Shown here: positions 1-6,461 of the stretch, piece by piece
Numbering within the stretch: position 1 is the stretch's first letter
How the letters are laid out: each line of letters opens with the position of its first letter
Origin: an uncultured Erysipelotrichaceae bacterium
Lineage (GTDB): Bacteria; Bacillota_I; Bacilli_A; RF39; UBA660
Length of the DNA stretch: 10,752 nucleotides
Assembly: GCA_902766135.1 (NCBI GenBank)
Contig: CACXCK010000046.1
Location: 1 to 10,752 of the forward strand
Direction of reading: 5' to 3'
The notes under the pieces: model-generated
Seen by the model: the letters and a program-made list of their open reading frames with translations, nothing else
Told to the model about the DNA's origin: nothing
Database searches by the model: none
Program-made: the position numbers and the translations under genes

Positions 1-1
1 G

Positions 2-75
2 AATACAGGAACACAAATATAGATGATGGTAATGTAAATATTTCTGATTTTGTTGACACCAAATGTTCCTGTATT
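2..75. repeat. 12-bp inverted repeat at the left edge
   Basis: AATACAGGAACA at 2-13 is the exact reverse complement of TGTTCCTGTATT at 64-75, with 50 bases between. The pair lies entirely in the stretch where the PBP reading frame is broken. It could be the mark of an inverted chimeric join at a contig edge, or a chance or real inverted repeat. No function can be assigned. Confidence 0.5.
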
Positions 76-85
76 GACTGGAATG

Positions 86-946
86 AATCCCGGCTTTGTG
101 ACTTTGGGGAGTAAGCTTGGCAAAGAAAAGCTCATGAATTATATTAGAAATTTTGGATTTGGAGAGAAAACAGGAATAGATTTAAATGGTGAAAGTACCG
201 GTTTACTTTTTAATGTTAATAAAATGGGACCAGTGGAACTTGCAACAACTAGTTTTGGACAAGGAATAAGTGTGACGCCTATTTCACAAATAACAGCTGT
301 TTCTGCGGCGATTAATGGTGGTTATTTGTATGAACCTTTTTTGGTATCGCAGATGAGTGAACCGGAGACTAATAATGTAATGTATAAAAAGGAAATAAAT
401 TTTAAAAGACAAGTTATTAGCGAATCTTCATCAAAGACTCTTAGATATGCTTTGGAAAGTGTTGTAGCGCATGGATCAGGACGTAATGCTTATATTGAAA
501 ACTATCGGGTTGGAGGAAAAACGGGAACTGCTCAAAAGGTACGTGATGGACATTATGAGGATGGTAATTATATTCTTTCTTTTATGGGGTTTATGCCTGC
601 TGATGACCCTAAAATAGTTGTTTATGTGGCGATAGATCATCCTAAAGGGGTTGTACAATATGGTGGGGTAACGGCAGCTCCGATTGCTAAGAAAATATTA
701 GAAGCGGCAATATCACTATATGATTATCCAGAAAGTAAGGATGGAATGGAAAAGGAATATGTTTGGTATGATACAAAATATAAAAGATTAGATAGTGTTC
801 TTGGAATGACTTTTGATGAAGCTAAAAAAGTATTAAAAGGTTTTGATGTTAAAGTATCTGGTTATGGTAATAAAGTTATTTATCAGAGCCCTTTACCTGA
901 TACTTATATTAAAGAAGGGGGAAGCGTCAAGTTAATGTTAGAATAG
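86..946 (+). CDS. Class B penicillin-binding protein with C-terminal PASTA domain, 5'-truncated
   Basis: This is the C-terminal part of a class B PBP (SpoVD/PbpB/FtsI type), a membrane-anchored DD-transpeptidase that crosslinks septal or spore peptidoglycan outside the membrane. Recognisable homology starts at NPGFVTLG (86) and continues through FGFGEKTGIDLNGE and PVELATTSFGQG. The KTG triad motif (GGKTGTAQ, Lys codon 518-520) is present. One PASTA domain follows at about 788-943 (VLGMTFDEAKKVL to GGSVKLMLE). The catalytic SxxK lies outside the window. The SxN motif should sit just before PGFV, but the sequence reads G-M-N there. The frame can be opened back only to a TTG at 50, with stops at 35-37 and 20-22, so the start of the sequence is broken, chimeric or frameshifted. 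The TTG at 50 is not a credible start. The next gene is mraY, 50 bp downstream, as in spoVD/mra clusters. The family assignment is firm; whether it is SpoVD, PbpB or another class B PBP is open. Confidence 0.88.
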   Translation, partial: NPGFVTLGSKLGKEKLMNYIRNFGFGEKTGIDLNGESTGLLFNVNKMGPVELATTSFGQGISVTPISQITAVSAAINGGYLYEPFLVSQMSEPETNNVMYKKEINFKRQVISESSSKTLRYALESVVAHGSGRNAYIENYRVGGKTGTAQKVRDGHYEDGNYILSFMGFMPADDPKIVVYVAIDHPKGVVQYGGVTAAPIAKKILEAAISLYDYPESKDGMEKEYVWYDTKYKRLDSVLGMTFDEAKKVLKGFDVKVSGYGNKVIYQSPLPDTYIKEGGSVKLMLE

Positions 947-948
947 CT

Positions 949-976
949 TTGCAAAGTCTTGTATTTATTGTATAAT
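949..976 (+). promoter_or_regulatory. Probable promoter of mraY
   Basis: TTGCAA (949-954) and TATAAT (971-976) are separated by 16 bp, close to a housekeeping sigma-A promoter. It starts at the stop codon of the PBP gene, so mraY can be transcribed independently. This is a consensus match only. Confidence 0.55.
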
Positions 977-996
977 TAATTCAGGTAGGTGAGGAT

Positions 997-1989
997 ATGT
1001 TAATATTAGCTAAAACAGCATTAGCGATGATGCTTGGATTTATTTTTGCTATTGTCTGTGGTTTAATATTTATACCTTTTTTAAAAAAAATTAATTTTCG
1101 ACAACATGTTAGTAAGATGATAGGAGAAAGGCATTTAGCTAAAGAGGGAACGCCTACAATGGGTGGAGTAATCTTTATTGTTCCAGTTATTGTGACTATT
1201 TTTCTTCTTTATGTAAGAGGGTCGATTACTTTAAATCATAATTTGGTTATTTTATTATTTGTCTTTTTATCGTATGCTTTACTTGGATTTGTTGATGACT
1301 GGTTAAAGGTTAGGTATCATAATAATGATGGCCTTAGAATATCGACTAAGTTTTTACTTCAGATGTGTATCGCTTTAGTATTTTTCTATATTTTTATGAA
1401 AAATGGTGGTGAGCCAGTACTTGAAATAACTAGTTTACGTATTACTGTTCCTTTGGGGTGGAGCTTTGGTTTGTTCATTTTACTTGTTTTAGTGGGGTCT
1501 TCTAATGCGGTTAATATTACTGATGGGTTAGATGGTTTGTGTGGAGGCCTTTCTGTTATTGCTTTTGTAGCATTTGGAATATTATCTTGGAATGCCACAT
1601 GGATGGAAGGATATCAAGAAGTAGCTATATTTTCATTTGTGCTTGTTGGTTCATTACTTGGCTTTTTATTATTTAATTCTCATCCAGCTAAAGTATTTAT
1701 GGGGGATTTGGGAAGTTTATCTTTAGGTGCTGCTATGGCAACTATCGCGATTATTACACGTCATGAATTGTCACTTGTGTTAATCGGGGGCGTGTTTGTA
1801 ATTGAAACGCTTTCTAGTATTATTCAAATTATAGCGATTCGAAAATTTCATAAAAAAGTATTTAAGATGGCTCCATTACATCACCATTTTGAACAACTTG
1901 GTTGGAGTGAGACTGATATCGTTAAATTGTTCTATGTTGTTGGACTTTTATGCACAATGGCAGCTATTACATATGGCGTTTGGTTATAA
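997..1989 (+). CDS. mraY: Phospho-N-acetylmuramoyl-pentapeptide-transferase (MraY)
   Basis: MraY is a polytopic inner-membrane enzyme that moves phospho-MurNAc-pentapeptide from UDP onto undecaprenyl phosphate to make lipid I, the first membrane step of peptidoglycan synthesis. The 330-residue length is normal. Diagnostic motifs are present: GTPTMGG (51-57), the Asp pair in FVDDWLK (D100, D101), NAVNITDGLDGL (170-181), FMGDLGS (234-240) and the HHH motif in APLHHHFE (H295-H297). Hydrophobic segments fill the chain as expected for about ten helices. The ATG follows a strong GGTGAGG ribosome site (988-994). A terminator overlaps its stop codon, so mraY may form a one-gene unit. murD, the usual next gene, is not there. 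Confidence 0.97.
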   Translation: MLILAKTALAMMLGFIFAIVCGLIFIPFLKKINFRQHVSKMIGERHLAKEGTPTMGGVIFIVPVIVTIFLLYVRGSITLNHNLVILLFVFLSYALLGFVDDWLKVRYHNNDGLRISTKFLLQMCIALVFFYIFMKNGGEPVLEITSLRITVPLGWSFGLFILLVLVGSSNAVNITDGLDGLCGGLSVIAFVAFGILSWNATWMEGYQEVAIFSFVLVGSLLGFLLFNSHPAKVFMGDLGSLSLGAAMATIAIITRHELSLVLIGGVFVIETLSSIIQIIAIRKFHKKVFKMAPLHHHFEQLGWSETDIVKLFYVVGLLCTMAAITYGVWL

Positions 1990-2010
1990 GACTTTACAAA
2001 GTCTTTTTTT
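1988..2010 (+). terminator. Rho-independent terminator after mraY
   Basis: AAGACTTT (1988-1995) pairs perfectly with AAAGTCTT (1998-2005), and the Ts run on to 2010. It overlaps the mraY stop codon. With only two bases between the arms, the innermost pairs must open to form the loop. Confidence 0.75.
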
Positions 2011-2021
2011 AATGCTATTAT
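1993..2021 (+). promoter_or_regulatory. Candidate promoter of the 2046 gene, overlapping the mraY terminator
   Basis: TTTACA (1993-1998) and TATTAT (2016-2021) are 17 bp apart, and the -10 carries an upstream TGC, giving an extended -10 (TGCTATTAT). A start of transcription near 2028 leaves a short leader with the ribosome site at 2034. This also argues against translation from the ATG at 2028. Confidence 0.5.
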
Positions 2022-2033
2022 TATTGGATGTTT

Positions 2034-2038
2034 GGAGG
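2034..2038 (+). promoter_or_regulatory. Ribosome binding site deciding the 2046 start
   Basis: GGAGG lies 7 bases before the ATG at 2046 and downstream of the alternative ATG at 2028, so it selects 2046. Confidence 0.8.
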
Positions 2039-2045
2039 CGAAGAT

Positions 2046-2582
2046 ATGAAAGATTTTACTGATTTATGTGGAATTGATCCTAGTAAATTTATTCTTAATT
2101 ATTATGTTGTTTATCATCGTAAGCTTATTGTTGTTACTTTTGCTAATGGGGATAGAATAATATATGATTATTCTAATAAAAATTTAGAAATGCTAGATGA
2201 AAGAATGCGTAAGCAAATGATGATGGTAGTCGGTAGTTATCCAAAAAGTGTTACTGATTATAAAAAGAAGCACCCTTTAAGGGCTATTCTACATGATAAT
2301 AGATTACGTGAAGATGATAATCTAAGTCTTGGTGAGGAATTAGAAAAGAATAGGTTATTTTTGCATTTTGAAGACCGCATTAATTATTTTTTTCATAGTG
2401 ATTCGTTATGGATTGGAGTTAATTTAAACCATTTAAAATCTGTTTTAAATTCAATTAATGGAGATAAAATTAGATTAAACGATATTGGCTTTTTATCTTT
2501 AATGGATGTAAGACAGATTGTTAATAATGTTTTGGAGTTAGAAGTACAAGAAAGTTTAACTTTAAAAAAGAGAGTTAAGTAG
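2046..2582 (+). CDS. Unrecognised 178-residue protein in the usual murD position
   Basis: I do not recognise this protein. The ATG at 2046 is chosen over the in-frame ATG at 2028 because GGAGG (2034-2038) sits 7 bases before it. The product begins MKDFTDLCGIDPSKF and is soluble-looking, with no signal peptide or membrane segment. It is rich in charged residues. Residues 18-43 look like beta strands (YYVVYHRKLIVVTFANGDRI), the middle (about 90-115) is polar and charged, and the C-terminal half looks mostly helical (LNHLKSVLNS, DVRQIVNNVLELEVQESL). There is no Mur ligase P-loop, so it is not a MurD remnant. It lies between mraY and the convergent ftsW-like gene, has its own candidate promoter and a terminator at its stop, and so is probably a single-gene unit. 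A role linked to wall synthesis or division is suggested only by position. Confidence 0.8.
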   Translation: MKDFTDLCGIDPSKFILNYYVVYHRKLIVVTFANGDRIIYDYSNKNLEMLDERMRKQMMMVVGSYPKSVTDYKKKHPLRAILHDNRLREDDNLSLGEELEKNRLFLHFEDRINYFFHSDSLWIGVNLNHLKSVLNSINGDKIRLNDIGFLSLMDVRQIVNNVLELEVQESLTLKKRVK

Positions 2583-2602
2583 CTATATGCTACTTATTTT
2601 TT
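2576..2602. terminator. Terminator shared by two convergent genes
   Basis: TAAGTAGC (2576-2583) and GCTACTTA (2589-2596) form an 8-bp stem with a TATAT loop. T6 follows on the plus strand. The plus gene stops inside the left arm and the minus ftsW-like gene stops inside the right arm. On the minus strand a T run occurs only after about seven bases, so termination is clearer for the plus strand. Confidence 0.75.
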
Positions 2603-3675
2603 GATATATTTAAGATAATACCCATCGCTATTAATGATGTTAGAAGACTAGAGCCTCCATAACTTATGAAGGGGAGGGTTACCCCTGTTACGGGAACTAA
2701 GCCGATGACAACAGAAAGATTTAGAAGGGCTTGAAGAAGTATTGATGAAGAAAGGCCGAAGGCAATGTATTTATTAGTTAAATTATTTGCAGATAGGGAT
2801 ACTTTTAAAGAACGGTAGAAGATTATTAGAAAAAGAGTGATGATAATAAGAATGCCTAAGAAGCCAAATTCTTCACTAGCGATGGAAAAAATGAAGTCTG
2901 TTTGGGGTTCTGGCAGGTAGAAATTCTTTTGGATAGAATTTAAGTAACCACTTCCAAGTAGACCGTTTGGGCCAATAGCATATAGACTTTGAATTATTTG
3001 AAAACCATTTCCTAAGGGGTCTTGCCAGGGATTTAAGAAAGATGTAATTCTAGCTATTCGGTAGGGAGCAATAATAATTAAGATGCTACCTAGAATTAGG
3101 CCTAGTATGCCTAATTTTAAAAAAATAGATATTTTAGTTTCAGATATTAAGATAATACTTAAGGATGATAGAAGAATAACAAAGGCACTCCCAAAGTCTG
3201 GTTCTAGCATTATTAATAGTATTATTAGAAAGATAATACTTAATATGGGGAGAAGACCTTTTTTAGTGTTTTGCATATCATGTCTATTTTTAGCAGCATA
3301 TTTACTTATAAATAGGATAAGACTTAATTTAGCAAATTCACTTGGTTGGATTCCGAAACTTCCAATCCCGAACCAACTACGAGAACCATTTCTTATTTGG
3401 CCTATACCTGGTATTAGAACGATACTTAAAAGAATAATACTAAAGAACAAAAGGGCGTTTAGATGATTAGTAATATACTTAGTAGGGATATTTATAATAA
3501 TAATCATTATTATGAATCCTATTATAGCAAAGAGAAGTTGGTGTTTGACATAATAAAGATGGTCATGAAATTTGCTTAGAGCCCAGATATTACTGGCTGA
3601 ATAAATGAGGGCTAGGCCTATAAAAACAATAATAATTATTGTAAAGAATAGTTGATAATCAAGTTTTTTGCTCAT
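2590..3675 (-). CDS. ftsW: SEDS peptidoglycan glycosyltransferase, FtsW/SpoVE type
   Basis: SEDS proteins are polytopic membrane enzymes that polymerise glycan strands from lipid II and work with a class B PBP. The 361 residues are nearly all hydrophobic helices. Motifs visible in order: NGSRSWFGIGSFGIQPSEFAK (from residue 96), LEPDFGSA (157-164), NPWQDPLGNGFQIIQSLYAIG (from 215), GLLGSGY (238-244), YLPEPQTDFIFSIASEE (253-269; D260 matches the catalytic Asp of the TDFIF motif) and GVTLPFISYGGSS (331-343). The usual H before TDFIF is Q. FtsW/SpoVE fits better than RodA because of the cluster and the NPW..DP..GxGFQ..QS motif, but the subtype is inferred. The ATG has AAGGAG 9 bases upstream (plus-strand 3685-3690). 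It sits at the spoVE/ftsW place of the cluster but on the opposite strand, divergent from murG and convergent with the gene at 2046. Confidence 0.93.
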   Translation of the reverse strand: MSKKLDYQLFFTIIIIVFIGLALIYSASNIWALSKFHDHLYYVKHQLLFAIIGFIIMIIIINIPTKYITNHLNALLFFSIILLSIVLIPGIGQIRNGSRSWFGIGSFGIQPSEFAKLSLILFISKYAAKNRHDMQNTKKGLLPILSIIFLIILLIMLEPDFGSAFVILLSSLSIILISETKISIFLKLGILGLILGSILIIIAPYRIARITSFLNPWQDPLGNGFQIIQSLYAIGPNGLLGSGYLNSIQKNFYLPEPQTDFIFSIASEEFGFLGILIIITLFLIIFYRSLKVSLSANNLTNKYIAFGLSSSILLQALLNLSVVIGLVPVTGVTLPFISYGGSSLLTSLIAMGIILNISKNK

Positions 3676-3763
3676 GATTGTAAACTCCTTAATTTATTTT
3701 ATGTAAAGTTCTATAAAAAATATGCTAAAAATATAGTATAATATAGATAGTGGATGTGATATT
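3676..3763. promoter_or_regulatory. Divergent promoter region between ftsW and murG
   Basis: This 88-bp, very AT-rich gap must drive both genes. On the plus strand TATAAT (3737-3742) is a good -10 for murG, but no convincing -35 lies 16-18 bp upstream. I see no clear minus-strand promoter. The murG ribosome site GGATGTGA (3752-3759) differs from the consensus by one base. Confidence 0.4.
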
Positions 3764-4828
3764 ATGAAGATAGTTATTACAGCTGGTGGAACAATGGGAC
3801 ACATTAATCCTGCTTTAGCAATTATAGATGAGTTTAAGAAGCGAGAGAGAGATTTAGAGGTCTTATATATTGGGACGCATAATCGAATGGAGAAAGACAT
3901 TATTCCAAGTAAGGGTATTCCCTATGAAGGAATAGAAATATATGGCTTTAGTAAAAATATTGGGACTAATATTAAGAATTATTTTTTAATTAGGAAAGCT
4001 TATCAAAAGTGTTTAGATTTGTTAAGAAATTTTAAACCAGATGTGGTTATTGGGGTTGGGGGCTACGTAACATATCCGGTTTTGAAGGCTGCTCATAAAC
4101 TTAATATTAAAACGTTTATTCATGAACAGAATAGTATTCCTGGTAAGAGTAATTTAATGATTAGTAAGTATGCTGATATTGTGGGAGTTACGTTTGAAAG
4201 CTCTAAAAAATATTTTAGACATGGTAAAGTTATTTATACGGGAAATCCGTGTGGGGTGTATGCTACTTTGCAGGAAGAAATAAGTAAGGAAAGTCTTGGG
4301 TTAAGTCGTAATAAAAAGCTAGTGACTTTTGTGGCGGGATCTTTAGGAAGTGGATCACTTAATGATAAAATGATTGAATATTTAAAAAAAGGACATAGTG
4401 ATTATGAAATAGTTTATATAACTGGCAAAATGCATTATGATAATTTTCCTAAAAAGATGCCTAAGGGGGTAGTTATTCTTCCTTACTTTGAAGATTTACC
4501 AAGATTATTAAAGGTAAGTAATGTGGTTGTGTCAAGAGCGGGAAGTGGAAGTTTGTGTGAAATTCTTTCTTTAAGGAAATGTGCAATTATTATTCCAAGT
4601 CCAAATGTAGCTAATAATCATCAATATTATAATGCTAAAGAATTATATGACAAGGGTTGTATAGAGCTATTAGAAGAGAAGGATTTAACTGTTGAAAGAC
4701 TTGAAGAAAAGATTAATGAATTATTAAATGATACAGAAAAAGAGTTAAGTTTAGTATCTAATATGGCTCGGGAAAATACGTTAGAAAGTGGCAGTATTAT
4801 ATATAATGCAATAAAGGAAATATTATGA
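3764..4828 (+). CDS. murG: UDP-GlcNAc : lipid I GlcNAc transferase (MurG)
   Basis: MurG is a peripheral GT28 glycosyltransferase on the cytoplasmic face of the membrane that adds GlcNAc to lipid I to give lipid II. The 354-residue protein has both Rossmann halves: AGGTMGHINPA (7-17) is the first glycine-rich loop, VIGVGGYVTYPV (95-106) the next, and HEQNSIPGKSN (120-130) the conserved acceptor-side motif. In the C-terminal half, AGSLGSGSLN (191-200) precedes SRAGSGSLCEI (257-267), whose E266 matches the Glu that binds UDP-GlcNAc ribose. NNHQYYNA (284-291) carries the conserved Gln and Asn. The ATG is the first in frame after the divergent promoter. The gene overlaps murB by four bases (ATGA), indicating translational coupling, and probably heads the murG-murB-divIB operon. 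Confidence 0.96.
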   Translation: MKIVITAGGTMGHINPALAIIDEFKKRERDLEVLYIGTHNRMEKDIIPSKGIPYEGIEIYGFSKNIGTNIKNYFLIRKAYQKCLDLLRNFKPDVVIGVGGYVTYPVLKAAHKLNIKTFIHEQNSIPGKSNLMISKYADIVGVTFESSKKYFRHGKVIYTGNPCGVYATLQEEISKESLGLSRNKKLVTFVAGSLGSGSLNDKMIEYLKKGHSDYEIVYITGKMHYDNFPKKMPKGVVILPYFEDLPRLLKVSNVVVSRAGSGSLCEILSLRKCAIIIPSPNVANNHQYYNAKELYDKGCIELLEEKDLTVERLEEKINELLNDTEKELSLVSNMARENTLESGSIIYNAIKEIL

Positions 4829-5715
4829 AGAGTAAGTTAGAAAATTTTGGGAATTTAGAAGAAAATGTATCTTTAAAAAACTATAATACATATAAAGTAA
4901 ATAGTTCTACTAAGTATTTGCTACATCCTAAGGATATTGATTCACTAGTCCGCTTCTTGAAGTATGCTAAAGATAATAAAATAGAATTTATGGTACTTGG
5001 TAACGGAAGTAATGTAATTTTATCTGATACAATGTATCCTTCTGTAATTATTAAATTAGATTTGTTTAATGAGATTTTGTATGAAGATGATAAAGTTATT
5101 GCGGGAGCTGGAGTAATGATGCCTTTACTCTGCCGGGATATAATTCGCCATGGTTATGAAGGCCTTGAATGGGCAAGCGGTTTACCTGGGACTGTTGGTG
5201 GTAGTGTATTTGGTAATGCTGAAGCATATAAAACGAGTACATTTCATTATTTAGAAGAAGTTACTTATTTAGATTATGATGGTAATATCTATACTAAAAA
5301 AAGTGAAGATATTTCTCATGATTATCGGACTTCTTTCTTTAAAGAAAATCCTTATTATATAATAGTTCGGGCTGTTTTTAGGTTTCCTTTGGGAGATGAA
5401 GAGAAGTCTAATTTATTAATTAAAGATAGATATGAAAGAAGAGTGGCAAGCCAACCTCTAGATTATCCTTCAGCTGGTAGTGTGTTTAGAAATATTAGTC
5501 CTGATTTACCAAGTGGAAAGATTATTGATGATTTAGGACTTAAGGGTAAGAGAATTGGGGATGCGATGATTAGTACTAAACATGCTAATTTTATTATTAA
5601 TGTAGGAGAGGCTAAGGGAAAAGATATTGTTAAACTAATAGATTTTATAAGACAGGAAGTAAAAGAAAAGACAGGTTATGATTTAATTTTAGAACAAGAA
5701 TATAAAAGGTGGTGA
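4825..5715 (+). CDS. murB: UDP-N-acetylenolpyruvoylglucosamine reductase (MurB)
   Basis: MurB is a cytoplasmic FAD enzyme that uses NADPH to reduce UDP-GlcNAc-enolpyruvate to UDP-MurNAc. The 296-residue length and architecture match the shorter type II enzymes of Gram-positives. FAD-binding motifs are NTYKVNS (21-27), VLGNGSNVILSD (57-68) and GLEWASGLPGTVGGSVFGNA (113-132). YRTSFF (168-173) carries the conserved Tyr-Arg pair. YPSAGSVFRN (214-223) holds the proton-donor Ser (S219), and E292 in the final LEQEYKRW matches the catalytic Glu near the C-terminus. Its ATG overlaps the murG stop by four bases, and the next gene's ribosome site lies within its last codons, so it sits mid-operon. Confidence 0.97.
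   Translation: MKSKLENFGNLEENVSLKNYNTYKVNSSTKYLLHPKDIDSLVRFLKYAKDNKIEFMVLGNGSNVILSDTMYPSVIIKLDLFNEILYEDDKVIAGAGVMMPLLCRDIIRHGYEGLEWASGLPGTVGGSVFGNAEAYKTSTFHYLEEVTYLDYDGNIYTKKSEDISHDYRTSFFKENPYYIIVRAVFRFPLGDEEKSNLLIKDRYERRVASQPLDYPSAGSVFRNISPDLPSGKIIDDLGLKGKRIGDAMISTKHANFIINVGEAKGKDIVKLIDFIRQEVKEKTGYDLILEQEYKRW
5708..5712 (+). promoter_or_regulatory. Ribosome binding site deciding the divIB start
   Basis: GGTGG (part of AAAGGTGGTGA at 5705-5715) lies 8 bases before the ATG at 5721. The upstream in-frame GTG codons at 5709 and 5712 are the ribosome site itself, so 5721 is the start. Confidence 0.8.
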
Positions 5716-5720
5716 ATATC

Positions 5721-6413
5721 ATGAAAACCAAAAGGAAGAAGCTACGTCTTAGAGTGGTTTTTATCTTTTTATTAGTTATTTTGTTAATTGTTGGAATTAT
5801 TTATAGTGTAATACATATTCCGACTAAAAGAATAATTGTTAAAGGAAATGTTTATACCAAAGAAAGTGATATTATTATAGCTTCTGGTTATAGTGATTAT
5901 CCTTATTTGTTTTCTGTATCTGATGATGATATTAGAAAAGAAATTAAGAAGTATCCTTTTATAGATGATGTTAATATTAATAAAACACTGTTTGGAGACC
6001 TTAAAATAACAGTTACAGAAGGACATCCATTATTTTATAATCGAAATAATTCTAAGCTCGTTTTGAGTAGTAACAAAGAAATTGATTCAGATAATTTATA
6101 TGGGGTACCATCTTTAATTAATTTTGTACCTGATACACTTTATGAAAGATTAATTAGTGAGTTTGGGAATATTGATCAAAATGTTATTAATTTAATTAAT
6201 GAAATAGAGTATCAACCGTGGAAAAATGAAGATGCTATGATTGATGAAACACGTTTTTTACTTCGGATGAATGATGGGAATCAAATATATATTAATCTTA
6301 TTCATATGCAAAAATTAAATAATTATATTGAAATATTTGCGTCTTTAGAAGATAAGAAAGGTATCTTGTATTTAGATTCGTCTAGTGATAAAATATCCTT
6401 CAGTGTTTACTGA
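5721..6413 (+). CDS. divIB: Cell division protein, FtsQ/DivIB family
   Basis: FtsQ/DivIB is a single-pass membrane protein that links the divisome (with FtsL and DivIC/FtsB) to septal wall synthesis. From the ATG at 5721 the protein has 230 residues: a basic N-terminus (MKTKRKKLRLR), one membrane helix (about 12-30), then an extracytoplasmic POTRA domain (about 34-100). The POTRA start (IPTKRIIVKGNVYTKESDI) and the KKYPFIDDVNINK...LKITVTE pattern are typical. A beta-rich region follows to the C-terminus. It is short for the family and has no long C-terminal gamma tail. Sequence identity to named family members is low by nature, so the call rests on architecture, the POTRA pattern and its place directly after murB as in Bacillus. 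It closes the operon, with a terminator over its stop codon. Confidence 0.88.
   Translation: MKTKRKKLRLRVVFIFLLVILLIVGIIYSVIHIPTKRIIVKGNVYTKESDIIIASGYSDYPYLFSVSDDDIRKEIKKYPFIDDVNINKTLFGDLKITVTEGHPLFYNRNNSKLVLSSNKEIDSDNLYGVPSLINFVPDTLYERLISEFGNIDQNVINLINEIEYQPWKNEDAMIDETRFLLRMNDGNQIYINLIHMQKLNNYIEIFASLEDKKGILYLDSSSDKISFSVY
6366..6394 (+). promoter_or_regulatory. Candidate promoter of queH inside the end of divIB
   Basis: TTGTAT (6366-6371) and TAAAAT (6389-6394) are 17 bp apart, with TGA just before the -10 (extended -10). Transcription would begin near 6401, inside the left arm of the divIB terminator, so the new transcript could not form the full hairpin. Confidence 0.45.
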
Positions 6414-6425
6414 GGGGTGTTTTTT
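6397..6425 (+). terminator. Rho-independent terminator of the murG-murB-divIB operon
   Basis: CCTTCAGT (6397-6404) pairs with ACTGAGGG (6409-6416), including one G-T pair, around a GTTT loop. TGTTTTTT follows. It covers the divIB stop codon. Confidence 0.75.
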
Positions 6426-6447
6426 GTGGAGGAAAAATTAAAGAAAT

Positions 6448-6454
6448 GGAGGTG
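6448..6454 (+). promoter_or_regulatory. Ribosome binding site deciding the queH start
   Basis: GGAGGTG ends 7 bases before the ATG at 6462. An in-frame GTG at 6417 lies inside the terminator, before this site, and is not used. A second GGAGG-like run at 6428-6432 has no good start behind it. Confidence 0.8.
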
Positions 6455-6461
6455 TAACATC

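Noticed and set aside
2..75. Invertible DNA switch bounded by the 12-bp inverted repeat
   Set aside because: Inverting the segment would leave the frame and the lost SxN motif unchanged, and the repeat is short and at the window edge; an assembly artefact is simpler.
50..85. TTG at 50 as a true start of the PBP-like gene
   Set aside because: No ribosome site precedes it, and the product would lack the membrane anchor, the SxxK serine and the SxN serine; it is an internal fragment.
476..658. Short minus-strand frames inside the PBP, mraY, murG and divIB genes (476-658, 1386-1598, 3694-3900, 5784-6026)
   Set aside because: All lie opposite well-supported genes or, for 3694-3900, across the divergent promoter, and none has a ribosome site or recognisable product.
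3083..3466. 127-codon open frame on the plus strand
   Set aside because: It lies wholly inside the ftsW-like gene on the other strand, has no ribosome site and shows no known motif; it is a shadow.
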